From Gracilaria gracilis (Eukaryota > Rhodophyta > Florideophyceae > Gracilariales > Gracilariaceae), in contig JARGSG010000024.1 of assembly GCA_030374805.1 (NCBI GenBank), forward strand, positions 248,001 through 312,000: 64,000 bases of DNA. Reading direction: 5' to 3'. The notes beneath the pieces are model-generated. The model was not told the origin of the DNA. It made no database searches and saw only the letters and a list, made by a program, of their open reading frames with translations. Positions 47,357 through 57,855 of the stretch are shown in pieces; the stretch's first letter is position 1, and every line of letters begins with the position of its first letter. The position numbers and the translations under genes are program-made.

Positions 47357-49681
47357 TCACCGACCTAAGTTGCTTTCGTGCATGGACGAGGGCAGAAGAG
47401 GCATATCGTCTTCCGTATCGTAGTCGAGTACCTCCTCTTCCTCGGAGGCGTCCAAACAAATATCGAAACCACTCTCACTCTGCCCCGAGCCGACGACGAC
47501 GCCAGCACTTAACGAGGTCTGATCCCACCTCTTATGTAGACTTTCCCTCCATCTTTTGTCCCCACTTCCAACATTAAACTTAGAAAAACGATCGTTCATA
47601 GCACAAAACACAAGCTTCTGTACTTTCTCATCCACCAGCCTGTTCCGGGTCTGAGTTCTGACCCTGCGTTGTAGGCTAAAGCTCCTTTCCGCGCTCGCCG
47701 AAGACGGGCTTGTGCACAACACCCGCAGTGCAAATGAGCGCAATTGTGAGCTCTTATGGTACTTAAACCAGTACATTACGGGCATTGATGTGAACATCGA
47801 CAAAGTATTCATCGGTGTGCCTTCAAAGTCCAAGTCATTCTTCCAACTCACTCGAAGAATTGTCAGCTCCTTGAAAATCCTTTGCACCGCTCCAGCAACT
47901 CCTCCCAGCTCATCTGTCTTCTTCTCATCTGGGAAGACGGACGAGCGAACAAACCCTTCAATCTCAGCAATAATATGCGAGTCGTAATCCTTTGAATCAA
48001 TTAAAGCGCTTCTCAAATCCAAGAAGAAGGCCACAAAATGTATGCTCTGAAGCAACGGTATCTTCCTTCCCGATCCATTAAAACGATTCATGAAAACTTC
48101 TAAAACTTCCTGATGACGCTGAGTAGTAAAAAACGGTGTAGTAGGAAGCACTGAAAGCTTCCTTTTCAAGACCAACGTTAGTGGAAACACTTCAGATATC
48201 AAAGAAGACTCATCATCGAAGAACCGGAGATATTGGCGGATGATCCGCATAATATGGTAAACGTCCAATGCGCTAGCGTAAAGTTCATCATCGAAAACTG
48301 TCGTAATAAACTTCTGACGACGTTGATGATCCCTGGCACCGAACAACGTACTTCCAAAATCAGGCCTCACTACGAGTTTTTTCATGATGCTTCTGTTCCT
48401 CAGAAAGCTTGAGAGCATTGATTCACATGACGCAAACCGAGTAGCCACCATTCTCTTGGGGAGAATAGCTGTCTTTGGTAGACATACGCGGCCGTATTCG
48501 TCCATGGCCTCGTCATTGTTTAATTCTCCAGTAACATACAGATTTGCGTTGTGTCCTTCCTTCGCAATCTTCAAAGCATGGTAGAGTTTGGATCTGTTCC
48601 GAATTTCGGATATGAGGACAGCAATCTGCTTAAGAACAGAATCAATCCACCTCAACGCCCCTATGTCCTGCATCAAGAGGTTAGCCAAATGAGTTTGGTC
48701 TTGGCACGGTAAGAGATGGTTATAGCGACGCTTAAGTTCTGCTTTTGCACTTACGCAGCTGCTTGCGTTATCGCTGACTATCCCACAAATTCTGTCCATT
48801 GTTCCAAACTCTTTCAAAGTTTCTTCGAGAGCATCCGCGTAGAAAACCGCATCGCAGCTCTCCGAGCCAGTTAGAATAGATTTAAGAAAAAAACTTCGCC
48901 TCGTTTCTTGGCTACCAGTTATAGAAAGCAAAATATTAACCACGCTTGCTCCCGTAGCATCAGTCCATCCATCAAAGACGAGGGTTCCATAACCCTCTCG
49001 GAAAGCGTTAGAAATAGAAAGGCAAACCATGTGCTTCATGTGTCGGTAGTAGTTGGAGAGATGTGTTTCACCCATCTTTGAAGGAGTTGGTAGATCGTAA
49101 GCCATTTTTGGGTTCAAACAACGCAGAAGCTGGAAGAATTGATCTTCCCCAGGTGTCCGACTAAGAAGCGAAAATGGAAGTAGTCGCGCCACCATGAGTT
49201 CTGTCACCAGCTCCTGGAACCTTGTGCCCAGTTCGTACGAGTCTATACTACGTTCATTGCCCGTCACGATAGCGGAACTCTTCAGTATCTTTGTGTCTCC
49301 ATGACACGACGCACCGGTCTTCTTGCGTTTCGCGGGTCTAGTGGGAGTGAGCTGATGACCGAACACGCTGGAAATGCACCCCATATTCTTGTAGATATCT
49401 TGCAACCGCTTTTCCTGGAGCAAGCGGGCTCGAGTTTCTTTCCCGATACCTTTGCACTTCAAGAGGTGCTCACCCAGGCGTGTGGCATTTGGTCTCGCAG
49501 ATCTCGACTTATAAGCGCATGTTTTGCAAGCCAGCACAAGTTTTCCGTCCTCACCGTTTTCAAGGACCTCCCGCTCCAACTCAAAGTTGTCTTCTGTCCA
49601 CCACTTCTTTGGGCGGCCTCCTTTACGAGAGGTAGAAGACGTACCTGTGGCGGAGCTTATCGTATTGTGATGACTGCTCAT
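47357..49681 (-). CDS. hAT superfamily transposase, intact
   Basis: The frame is open to 49741, but the second Met (MSSHHNTISS, 49681) is the more usual start, giving about 774 residues. N-terminal BED-type zinc finger (CKTCAYKSRS...RLGEHLLKC), DUF659/RNase-H-like part with LVFDGWTDATGASVVNILL and GIVSDNASSCVSAKAELKRRY, and a C-terminal hAT dimerisation region (LRVLCTSPSSASAERSFSLQRRV, TRNRLVDEKVQKLVFCAMN). Transposase-catalysed cut-and-paste with 8-bp duplications is typical of the family. TIRs could not be located by eye. No stops, so the copy could be active. Confidence 0.88.
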   Translation of the reverse strand: MSSHHNTISSATGTSSTSRKGGRPKKWWTEDNFELEREVLENGEDGKLVLACKTCAYKSRSARPNATRLGEHLLKCKGIGKETRARLLQEKRLQDIYKNMGCISSVFGHQLTPTRPAKRKKTGASCHGDTKILKSSAIVTGNERSIDSYELGTRFQELVTELMVARLLPFSLLSRTPGEDQFFQLLRCLNPKMAYDLPTPSKMGETHLSNYYRHMKHMVCLSISNAFREGYGTLVFDGWTDATGASVVNILLSITGSQETRRSFFLKSILTGSESCDAVFYADALEETLKEFGTMDRICGIVSDNASSCVSAKAELKRRYNHLLPCQDQTHLANLLMQDIGALRWIDSVLKQIAVLISEIRNRSKLYHALKIAKEGHNANLYVTGELNNDEAMDEYGRVCLPKTAILPKRMVATRFASCESMLSSFLRNRSIMKKLVVRPDFGSTLFGARDHQRRQKFITTVFDDELYASALDVYHIMRIIRQYLRFFDDESSLISEVFPLTLVLKRKLSVLPTTPFFTTQRHQEVLEVFMNRFNGSGRKIPLLQSIHFVAFFLDLRSALIDSKDYDSHIIAEIEGFVRSSVFPDEKKTDELGGVAGAVQRIFKELTILRVSWKNDLDFEGTPMNTLSMFTSMPVMYWFKYHKSSQLRSFALRVLCTSPSSASAERSFSLQRRVRTQTRNRLVDEKVQKLVFCAMNDRFSKFNVGSGDKRWRESLHKRWDQTSLSAGVVVGSGQSESGFDICLDASEEEEVLDYDTEDDMPLLPSSMHESNLGR

Positions 49682-49741
49682 TGTCAGTAATTTGAATGAA
49701 AAGCAGCTGTTGTTCTTCGAATTCCAAAACCTCCGTCGCAC

Positions 49742-50632
49742 GCAGATTGAAGTGTAAAAATTGTCACGCTAAGCATAGGAAGACCAATAGCTGTAGATAG
49801 TTGAGTATGCGGAGCACACGCCACCGCGCCTCGCTTGAAACCAAATGCCTCCAAAGCAAGCGAAGTGCAGCTCTGTAGTAACGTAAAGTAAAGTAATGTA
49901 TGTAGTAGACCAAACTCGGGAGGTTTGTTAGGGCAAGAAAGGAAGATACTTGTGGATGTTGACGAGTCGGAGTCGAAGGCGGCGCGCTTTAGACGCCGCA
50001 CCTTAGATTCGATGAAGCTAATACCGGATGGGCGGTCGAATAAACGCAAAGGCCTTGGTCTTGGTGCGCTAGAAGCAAGCACGGGGCCGAGCGCAGAACA
50101 ACAACTTCGTGGGAGGAAAGACAGAAAGGAAACGCAGGAGAGAGTGTACTCGACCGCTTTGTGCAAGCCTTCAGTGCAGGCTGGCACGATTGGAACGCAA
50201 AGAGTGCGCCAGATTATAATATGGCGCAATAACAGTGGCGAGTGTAATTTCCATGCGAGCTCTTTTCTAGGCGGGGTAGCGTGTGTACTACACACTGTGT
50301 AAGAGTTGTAGGCTTTCGACATAATTCGAATGCTTACGTCCAAGTTGGAGGTAGGCACTCGAATTGTAATAAAGACAAGTCCCGCAGTGCACAAAAAGCG
50401 ATTACTACGGCTCTAGGAGTCGTTGATCCAAAACGCGGATCACAATTGGTCTTGGCCTGTAACGGCATGACTGCGGGATGAAAGTTTCATGAGGGGGGAT
50501 GAAGTTTTCGTTTTGAGAGATTCTCGGCTGGGGCAGCCGCGAGCGGAATAGATAACGGCGGTGAAGCGCTAACTCATATATCTTATGTATCTACTGTACG
50601 AAGGTATGATAAACGCTATAGCGTTTACCATC
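49742..50632. other. Spacer between hAT transposase and the YR retrotransposon
   Basis: No supported gene. A 10-bp inverted repeat (tcccgcagtg near 50381, gactgcggga near 50470) is present and could be a piece of a transposon end. The short plus-strand ORF at 49925-50302 is not protein-like. Confidence 0.3.
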
Positions 50633-50752
50633 TATTATTTTAATCGGTTCAAGCTTTGGCAAGGTGAGCTTTCTTGCATTGCTGTAGCTGTTTCAGCAGC
50701 AAAGAGCATATCAATGCTGCCTCCTGGCGCTGCTTAGCGCCAGTCCAGCCCA
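50633..50752. repeat. Split direct repeat B2
   Basis: About 120 bp nearly identical to 50957-51076, containing the short palindrome tggcgctgcttagcgcca. Confidence 0.9.
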
Positions 50753-50757
50753 GCAAA

Positions 50758-50949
50758 CAGCGCAAGCGATAGCTAGGAGTAGGGGGGCGGGAAGAAAAAG
50801 CGAAGAGAGGCCGCGGCGGCGGCTGTAGTTGCAAAGCGGTTAAGCGCACGGCTCCACGAGGCGCGGAGTTGGCCGTTAGCGTTCTCGGCAGCGACGAGCG
50901 GTGGAGCTGGTGCGCTTGACCTTGCAAATAAAGCCTTTTCCGCGTGCTT
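50758..50949. repeat. Split direct repeat A2
   Basis: Matches 56880-57081 for about 150 bp with few differences, ending ccttttccgcgtgcttc. Confidence 0.9.
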
Positions 50950-50956
50950 CAAAATA

Positions 50957-51076
50957 CAATTATTTTAATCGGTTCAAGCTTTGGCAAGGTGAGCTTTCTT
51001 GCATTGCTGTAGCTGTTTCAGCAGAAAAGAGCATATCAATGCTGCTTCCTGGCGCTGCTTAGCGCCAGTCCAGCCC
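50957..51076. repeat. Split direct repeat B1
   Basis: Copy of B2, two or three differences, just downstream (on the minus strand) of the recombinase ORF. Confidence 0.9.
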
Positions 51077-51096
51077 AACCCCAAGAAGGTGTTTGC

Positions 51097-52302
51097 CTAA
51101 ACACGACTGCGGTAGCGTGAAGCAATCGCCACCAATTTGGTGCGTAGCTGATTGATGCGTTCTGTATCTTCTTCCCCAATGTTCATTTTCATCAGCCATA
51201 CCCTCCCGGTGGTGGGATAGTGACGCAAAGAGCTCAAAGATTTCCATCTACACATTGACGCAATGTCGTTTGCAGGTTTTCCTTTCATAAAATGATGAAG
51301 AGCCCCTCCAATACGTGCAAAATTCGTAGTGAATTTGAAATGAGACAGATTTAATTTTTGTATAGCCTGTTTCGTTTGCAATGCGTAAGTTGCGTAGGAA
51401 ATGCTAAAGACATTTTTCCTTCTTCTCGGCAATTTCTGGAGGTAACAACTGAGAATTGAAATGCAAACGGTATCTTTCATACAAATAAACTGAAGAGGTC
51501 CGGTTTTTGCGTCGACGATTGCGATGCCAGCGGTGTTTGGTCCGTAAGCAGCCACTCTTGGGTCTCCTGGAAGAGCGATGGTTTCCAATGACAGAGAAAG
51601 AGCCTCACTGTTTCGAAGGTACCCTGCCCACGAGATGATCAGACATAAGGCTGCTTCACAATGTTTCTCATTGAGGAGTTGCATGGTCACGGCATAAGCA
51701 ATATCCTCTGTTAACGGTGTTGATGGATTCGGTTTATGCCACTTATTCCATCCTTTTAAACTCCGCTGTGCCAGGGGGAGGCCTAACTTGGTTCGTGCAT
51801 CTGCAATGTACAGCATGCACAGAAGGTTCGATATCTCCTGTTTGCGAGCAGCTCTTGGGTCTTCTAAATGTAAGGATGTAATGTGGTTCTCTAAGGTTGA
51901 GTCCAGAGTGTGGAGGTTGGCGAAGCTGCTGCCGTGCTTTGCGGTAAAGTTGTCAAGAGCTTTACAGTGCCTTGTGATGGTTTGGGGCTTGAGAGTAAGG
52001 GCGATGAGGTGGTGTTCGGCAAAGAAATCATTGGCGGGCATCGGGACTTTAGGTGGGGGGGTGATTGCCACTAGTGCATTTTGGATTGTACACGCTGCGG
52101 TGGAGAGGCATCGACTGCCCCTCGCAATTACGTCGGGTTGCCGGTCGAGAAGGCGGCCGAGCAAAGCGGCGGCAGGGGAGAGTTTTGTGCCATAGGACTG
52201 TGAAACGCTTTGGAATACTGCTAGTTTCGGGTAGGCTTGTCGGCTAGGTTTTGCGATGTGTGGATATATGCCACTATGGCGAGAATGTCCGCTGCTAGGC
52301 AT
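51097..52302 (-). CDS. Tyrosine recombinase of the YR retrotransposon
   Basis: 401 residues, starting inside the end of the RT/RNase H ORF (82-bp overlap, a usual arrangement in this class). The catalytic domain is recognisable: Arg in GYLRNSEALSLS, a second Arg in NFARIGGALHHF, Trp in RWKSLSSLRHY and the nucleophile Tyr in HYPTTGRVW. The His of the usual H-x-x-R box is Asn here (NFAR). The enzyme integrates a circular cDNA without target duplication. No stops or shifts. Confidence 0.85.
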   Translation of the reverse strand: MPSSGHSRHSGIYPHIAKPSRQAYPKLAVFQSVSQSYGTKLSPAAALLGRLLDRQPDVIARGSRCLSTAACTIQNALVAITPPPKVPMPANDFFAEHHLIALTLKPQTITRHCKALDNFTAKHGSSFANLHTLDSTLENHITSLHLEDPRAARKQEISNLLCMLYIADARTKLGLPLAQRSLKGWNKWHKPNPSTPLTEDIAYAVTMQLLNEKHCEAALCLIISWAGYLRNSEALSLSLETIALPGDPRVAAYGPNTAGIAIVDAKTGPLQFICMKDTVCISILSCYLQKLPRRRKNVFSISYATYALQTKQAIQKLNLSHFKFTTNFARIGGALHHFMKGKPANDIASMCRWKSLSSLRHYPTTGRVWLMKMNIGEEDTERINQLRTKLVAIASRYRSRV

Positions 52303-54341
52303 GCTGCACCGAATTTCCTGGTGACGCGATTCAGAGGCATGCTCGACGATCGCCCTTTGTTAAGGGCCCCAGTGACGACGGCGGAGTCGGAGAGCAATAC
52401 CAATCTTGTTTTCGTAATTTGGCGTGAAATAGACCAACGGATTGCCATTACTGCTGTTTCCCCCTCTAATATATTTATATGTTCGTCGCGCTCCCATGCG
52501 TGGGAGAAAGCGGTCTTCCAGGTGCAACTCCGAACGAAGGCCTCGAGCGCGCAGTTTTTCATGCCTGCATGGCTGGTTGATTTCTTGTTGCTGTCTTCAT
52601 CGTGCTCAGTTTGACTTTCCCCCCTACACTGGCTCGAAGCGGGAAGTGTTCCTGATGCCCAGAGTTCCTCCAGGCGCGACGTCGGCACGGAGGTGTAGAC
52701 CACAGCGCCTTTCTTTTTTGAGGCGTCAAAGGCGATGACGGTTGAGGTCCATGGCGTGCGAAGCGAGAAGCGGAAGAGGGGAAGCAAATTTGCGAGAAGC
52801 TTGAGCTCGTTTGCCGTGCGCGACAGCAAGTAAATAGCGCCGTAACGCTGGGAGAGAAGGCGAAAAGTGTCGAAAAGCAGCGACAGCAGCGGCCTGTTTC
52901 CAAGGGTGAGCCACGTCGCCTTTCCAACGACGCTCTGGATGCATCTCACTGCATTGAGATTGAGAGGCAGTTGTTGGGGGTTTTCCAAAGCGCTTGCAGT
53001 GTGTTTCAAACCTTGAGACACTAGGTGCAGCTTGGCTGGAGATGCGGCAATGCGGCCGGCTTTAAGGTCCCACTCCCAGCCTATGAAGGTGATCTTTGTG
53101 CGCTCTGGTTGTTCTATGCCTGAGGATTTGGACCATTTGATGGGTAGCTGACGATTGGCCATAGATCTCAGAATTTCCTCGTGAAGCATGTCTATCAATT
53201 GTGCTTCCCATCCCGCGAAGATAACGTTAACATCATCGATTATGTGAAGGAGTAGTACGTAGCCCTTTGTTAGTACATGAGGCAGGCTTGACGGAGTGAG
53301 GACGGGAAGCGAGTGCGGAATCGTTGTAGAGATTGAGAGTTGGAGATGGAGAGATTGATATGCTTCACGAATGGCGGAAGAGACGAGGTGGTGAGATATG
53401 TGGACGGCCCATTTGAAACCCATTGGTAGTGTGCGTTGCATCGGGCGAACCAGGTCTTTTTGCTTTGTTCGGTGGGGTAGAGTGTTCTGGATTTTTCTCT
53501 GGAGGTAGCCCAGTAGGTTTCCATAGTGAACGGGCGGCAGTGTGAAAAGACGCGAAAGCCACTCTGGGAGGCGAATGTTTTGAAACATGTTCGCTATGTC
53601 CAGGAAGATGGAGGCGAGCGGGGCGGAGGTTTGAGTGACATTCTTGAAAAGGTCGAGGGTTGGAAGGGGCGTGTAGGGGGGGTCAGGCATGAGAAGATTT
53701 TGGTGAACAGGCCAGCTGATGAGGCGCTGCGTGTCTTGGGTTTTGGTTAAGGCAAAAAGAGTCATCGTGAGATAGTCTGAGAGACGTTTCTCTTCGGGAC
53801 TCTCCGATGGAATATGGGACCAGGAGAGAAGTCCGGATTGGTCTAGACGTCGAAGAAGATGCGTATACCCCCCTTTCACGCAGCACAGGCGTGCTGATGA
53901 TGACGGTGTTTTGATGGATGCCTTCTTAAGAGGGAGCACGAATGACGTGACTGGAGAGACCGTGAAGAGTTTTCGAGACGGGCTGGGAAGGTGCTGCTCC
54001 CATCGTTGTGGAACTTCCGGTGCCGGCGCTTCTGGGAGGTCGACTTGTTTCGGGTTGATGTATGCGAAGTCTCCGCGTTCTTTTGGTGGAAGCAGGACAT
54101 CGGAATTGAATGCTTGTTTTATGACCATCAGTTGGTGTTCCTCGTGTTCATTCGTTAGGGAAAGTGGCAGGACTTTATCTGGATTGTGAGTGGGGAGGTG
54201 GGCTTGAATTCGTTGTTGGATGGATTCTATGCAGGTCATCTGAGACGTGGTGGCGTGATGTGTTGAATCTGTGCTTCGAGCTGTGGCCATGATTGGGTGG
54301 TTCCCATTGAAGCTTCTTGTTGCCGTATACATATCGTTCAA
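52221..54341 (-). CDS. Reverse transcriptase - RNase H of the YR retrotransposon
   Basis: 706 residues, intact. RT motifs: ASIFLDIANMFQNI (motif A Asp, residue 248), LPMGFKWAVHISHHL, and IIDDVNVIF (IDD at residues about 369-370 in place of YxDD, as in DIRS/Ngaro RTs), then TKITFIGWEWD. RNase H motifs: VIAFDASKKKGAVVY (Asp), HINILEGETAVMAIRW (Glu), LLSDSAVVTGALNKG (Asp) and SQNLADKPTR (Asp). ATG 54341 (MNDMYTATRSF) is the first; a second ATG is 17 codons later. Its 3' end overlaps the recombinase ORF. Confidence 0.9.
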   Translation of the reverse strand: MNDMYTATRSFNGNHPIMATARSTDSTHHATTSQMTCIESIQQRIQAHLPTHNPDKVLPLSLTNEHEEHQLMVIKQAFNSDVLLPPKERGDFAYINPKQVDLPEAPAPEVPQRWEQHLPSPSRKLFTVSPVTSFVLPLKKASIKTPSSSARLCCVKGGYTHLLRRLDQSGLLSWSHIPSESPEEKRLSDYLTMTLFALTKTQDTQRLISWPVHQNLLMPDPPYTPLPTLDLFKNVTQTSAPLASIFLDIANMFQNIRLPEWLSRLFTLPPVHYGNLLGYLQRKIQNTLPHRTKQKDLVRPMQRTLPMGFKWAVHISHHLVSSAIREAYQSLHLQLSISTTIPHSLPVLTPSSLPHVLTKGYVLLLHIIDDVNVIFAGWEAQLIDMLHEEILRSMANRQLPIKWSKSSGIEQPERTKITFIGWEWDLKAGRIAASPAKLHLVSQGLKHTASALENPQQLPLNLNAVRCIQSVVGKATWLTLGNRPLLSLLFDTFRLLSQRYGAIYLLSRTANELKLLANLLPLFRFSLRTPWTSTVIAFDASKKKGAVVYTSVPTSRLEELWASGTLPASSQCRGESQTEHDEDSNKKSTSHAGMKNCALEAFVRSCTWKTAFSHAWERDEHINILEGETAVMAIRWSISRQITKTRLVLLSDSAVVTGALNKGRSSSMPLNRVTRKFGAACLAADILAIVAYIHTSQNLADKPTRN

Positions 54342-54480
54342 AGATAGTATAGCAGCAACGGTCGAGGGACAGAGTGTAAGGGAATGGGAGACGGGGAGGG
54401 GAAATAGTTTGGGGCTTGTGCCGGGGTACTTAGGTCGTTGTAAGATGCGGCCGGGTGTCGTTCTGGTAAGGTGCGGGGCT

Positions 54481-55667
54481 CTACTTGCGGTGGTCGTCCT
54501 TCGGGGGGTCGTAGCGATCGCGACGTTGAATGTGATTTGGTTTGGATTGGACGTTCTTCATTGTTTTGAATGCGTTCTGAGCCTTGGCGTTCATTGCCAA
54601 TGTCCGTGCGAGGGAGCTGTCGAACTCTGGTAATAGGGCGGGAGCCCCGGTATTGGACTCCAATATGGGAGTAGCGGCTGTCCATGCTGTCGATCTGGTT
54701 GCGTTCATTGTCTTCATGGCATTTTCTACGTAGATCAAGACGTACAGTCGGCGGATAGCGATCTCCATCCATGAACACTGTTTGAGGGCTGTCTCCATGA
54801 GTTCGAAGTCCTGCAGTCCGTGACGGAGAATTTGAGCGAGGAAGTAGGCTTCCGACTCTGCCGCGAGGAGTTCTCCTCTTTGGCCGCGATGCCAGTTGAC
54901 CTCCGCTGCCGTAGATTCGAGACAACGGCCTTTTTGTAATAGGCCGCGAAGCAGCCTGCTTCCCAGAAGCTCTGTCACGCAGAGCGGTGGATTGATGTCT
55001 GATTTGTTGGGGTATGGACCCAGACGGCTTGGATAGTTTGGTGTACGTTTCCCGTTCTCGTCCACAATTACTACTCCGCCCACCGACGTTGCCGTCTTGG
55101 CTTTCTTGTGCGCCGGCGCCGCGCCCTCGTTTAAGACAGAGAAAACAGGTTGGTTGTCGGTGGGTTTGTTAGTTAGAAGGGTTTCAAGGTTGAGAGGGTG
55201 CGGGAGAGGGGGGGCGCGTCGTCAATTGGAACAGCTGCACTTGGCGCCGCGTTTTGGAGGTTTTCGAGGGATTTCAACTTCCAAACCATTATGGCGGAGG
55301 CTAGCACGGATGGATCCATGGAAGGCGGGGGTTCGGGAAGAGTGGGGTCGAAAGAGTGGGCGCGGATCATTACGTCTCTAAGGCCTGCTGGGTTTGCAGA
55401 GGATTGAGTGGTGATCTCTTCTACGGTGAGGGAGAGAAGACGGTTCATTGCGGTTTCCGGCGTGCGGAGATGAACGCTCTGATGCGCGGCATCGCGTATC
55501 TGTATTGCGGCGAGCAGTAGGTCGTTTCGTGATGGGCTCGCAGGCATGGGGGAATGGTTCCGTTCTTGAAGCGCTGGAGTTATACGACTGTCGGTTGCAG
55601 TGATGAGGTCTGTAATACTGCAGTTCACAATATCGAGAGGTGCGTCTTGGTCCATTTTGGCTTTCAC
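54481..55667 (-). pseudogene. Gag-like ORF1 of the YR retrotransposon, frameshifted
   Basis: Two overlapping frames. The first (55667-55173) starts MKAKMDQDAPLDIVN and ends in LSRTLSTLKPF-stop. The second (open from about 55185 to 54481) continues NKPTDNQPVFSVLNEG, AAPAHKKAKTATSVGG and a helical region (ESEAYFLAQILRHGLQDFELMETALKQC), ending in a basic stretch (RRDRYDPPKDDHRK). A one-base shift near 55180 would join them. Position upstream of the RT ORF and the charged, helical composition fit a Gag; no zinc knuckle is visible. Confidence 0.6.
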
Positions 55668-56879
55668 GAGAGATGTGAGCTTCCGAAATTTCTGTGGTGT
55701 GCGGATTCCTTACTACGAGTCGGAGATGGTGTATTGTAGGCCGAGGATTTGTTATGCAGTGCGGTAGATATACTGGTATGGGTGTGGATCCGGATTGATC
55801 CGAAGCGTGATGGGTGTGAGACATTATAGCCGTTGATGAATGTCAGTTGATCGCGAAACTCCTGTCACAGTGACTAACAGCAAATCATTCTTCATAGAGT
55901 TGTTGTGTTTGAGTTGGACGACCGCCTGTTGCGCATGACCGTATAGGTTTATACGAATTTCGGTGTGTAGATGTCCAGTACGGTGGCAGAGGGCTGGTTA
56001 CAGTGAGCGACAAATTGTGAAATAGAAGGAGTGATTGAAGTATGTTGAGGAACTGCGTAGGGTGTGGCCCGGTGAGGATTTATGTTTGGCTTCCGATGTT
56101 CAAAGGGTCATCTCCAAAAATTGGAAAGCGCTATTGTGAGCTCAGTGTGGGCAGCAAGTTGCCACTTTGTTCAATTGATCGAAGTGTCTTGATCCGTAAA
56201 TTCCTTATGAGAGCGGACGGGCAATATAGGTTTCTCGTGAGACAGGAATTTTGGCTTCTTGTTACATTTGAAAGAGCCGCAACGGCTCATTTGGTCGACA
56301 TGGTTTGACCCTGGACGCACGGAAAGCTGGTTTTGCGACGGCCTTAGGCATTACTTGCCACGTTTTTGTTGGTGTGCGGGAGCGACGCGTTGCCGCAAGT
56401 GGCGCACGTGCCTTTTGCTTTGAGACATAGAGAAAGCCCATGACGTCGCGCCTTGACAGTAAGTGTGCCAAGGACGCCTGCTGTGTGTTCGACAGATTTG
56501 GTGTACACAGTGCTTGTCGTGTTGCGGCTTTGTGTGATGTTGGCGGTGAGTCAAATTTTGTGTCTGCAGAGACCATGAGGCAACGGGGTGGAAATTAGTT
56601 ACTGAAACTTGAAAACGGGGGGGAAGAAACGATGAGAAAGTTGGATTTTGTTGTAGAGATGGCGCTGTGTGGCTCGCGCAGGCGAACGCATAGCTTTTGA
56701 CGGGGAAGCCGGGTGGTTGATTATGTTTCCTGTGTAATTGGCTGTGAAAGGGGGACGGGGGAGGGTGTGTAAAGTAGTTTGTGAGGGCCGGGAAGTGCGC
56801 TCCTGGAGACCCGAACGCAAGGTACCTGCGTGCCTCAAGTAATTTGAGAAGGTCGGCAAGTGCGCTCACTGGAGACGCG
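55668..56879. other. Leader region of the YR retrotransposon
   Basis: About 1.2 kb between repeat A1 and the gag-like ORF without a supported gene. A short direct repeat (aggtacctgcgtgc / agctacctgcgtgg) flanks 56820-56900, near the A1 border. Confidence 0.35.
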
Positions 56880-57081
56880 AACGCAAGCTACCTGCGTGGG
56901 GCGCGGAGGTGGCCGGGCGAAGAGAGAAAAAGCAAAGGGAGGCCGCGGCGGCGGCTGTAGTTGCAAAGCGGTTAAGCGCACGGCTCCACGAGGCGCGGAG
57001 TCGGCCGTGAGCGTTCTCGGCAGTGACGAGCGGTGGAGCTGGTGCGCTTGACCTTGCAAATAAAGCCTTTTCCGCGTGCTT
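56880..57081. repeat. Split direct repeat A1
   Basis: Upstream (minus-strand) copy of A; matches 50758-50949. Confidence 0.9.
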
Positions 57082-57082
57082 C

Positions 57083-57768
57083 GAAATCCAAATATTGGGC
57101 ACAGTGTCCATGAGAGTGGTGGTGCGCCGATCAAGACGGCGGCGCAGGTAGATATCTTACGGGGAGGCGTACGCGGATCTCCCTCCACCCCCCTATTCCC
57201 TCAAGCTGCATGTGCCGTGAGTGTAAGACGGATAGCATTCGTTACCTCACGCAGCACGTGCACCGCGCTGCACTTTCGTGCAGAGCAGACAACACCATGA
57301 ACGCGCTCCGCGGCGTGCCGCCGCGGAGCCGGACGTCATGGCGGAGAGAAACAGCGTCCTCATCTTCTCGTCGTCGAGCAGCTGCGGCGATGTGACGGAC
57401 GGAGCACGTGTGGCGGCGATGAAGGTGCGGTGCTCCCTCCTCGTCAGAGACAGAATTGATTGGAGGCGCGAGCCCTTACGTAATTACATTTTTGCGTTGT
57501 AATTAACTGTTGATGCGTTCGGCGCGCAATCACACGCTTCGTGCTGCCACGCGGACACCACGAACCAATGGCGTGTAGCCCGCCTCTATTCACACTTGGC
57601 GTCATCACCAATGGTGATTCCCCATCATCATGAATCACCATTGCTGATCACCAACATGTTGGCTGGCACAGCTCCTTGGCAGTAGCTACCGCTGACCTTC
57701 ACGTGGTATGCTACGTTCTCCTGCACATCACACAGAACGTTTATCTGTTAAATAAAAGTTCTTGTGCT
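57083..57768. other. Spacer between YR retrotransposon and copia element, with a hairpin
   Basis: No gene supported, though the GC-rich part around 57345 contains an ATG frame (MAERNSVLIFSSSSSCGD) that could be a first exon. A perfect 11-bp stem with an 11-nt loop lies at 57610-57642 (aatggtgattc / gaatcaccatt). Confidence 0.35.
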
Positions 57769-57855
57769 TGTTGATACTGGTCGGCCTCTTGCAAGGCGAG
57801 AGCGCCACACACACGTCATTTGTGCGCAGTGCAACGCCCGGCGCACAGCAATGCG
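57769..57855 (+). repeat. Start of 5' LTR (matched part only)
   Basis: Identical to 63915-64000 over the visible length; begins with TG as LTRs do. The LTR continues to the right by an unknown amount (up to about 1.2 kb). Confidence 0.85.

Larger units (their letters stand above)
50633..57082 (-). mobile_element. Tyrosine-recombinase retrotransposon (Ngaro/PAT type) with split direct repeats
   Basis: Read on the minus strand: A1 (56880-57081), three ORF regions (gag-like, RT/RNase H, tyrosine recombinase), then B1 (50957-51076), A2 (50758-50949) and B2 (50633-50752). A1 and A2 share gcggcggctgtagttgcaaa and the end caaataaagccttttccgcg; B1 and B2 share aatcggttcaagctttggca and gcttagcgccagtccagccc. 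This A1-ORFs-B1-A2-B2 layout is characteristic of Ngaro and PAT elements. Total about 6.45 kb. RT and recombinase ORFs are unbroken; the gag-like part has a frameshift. Confidence 0.85.

Noticed and set aside
49925..50302. A 125-residue plus-strand ORF between hAT and the YR element
   Set aside because: Composition is not protein-like (many rare combinations, no motif) and nothing around it supports a gene.
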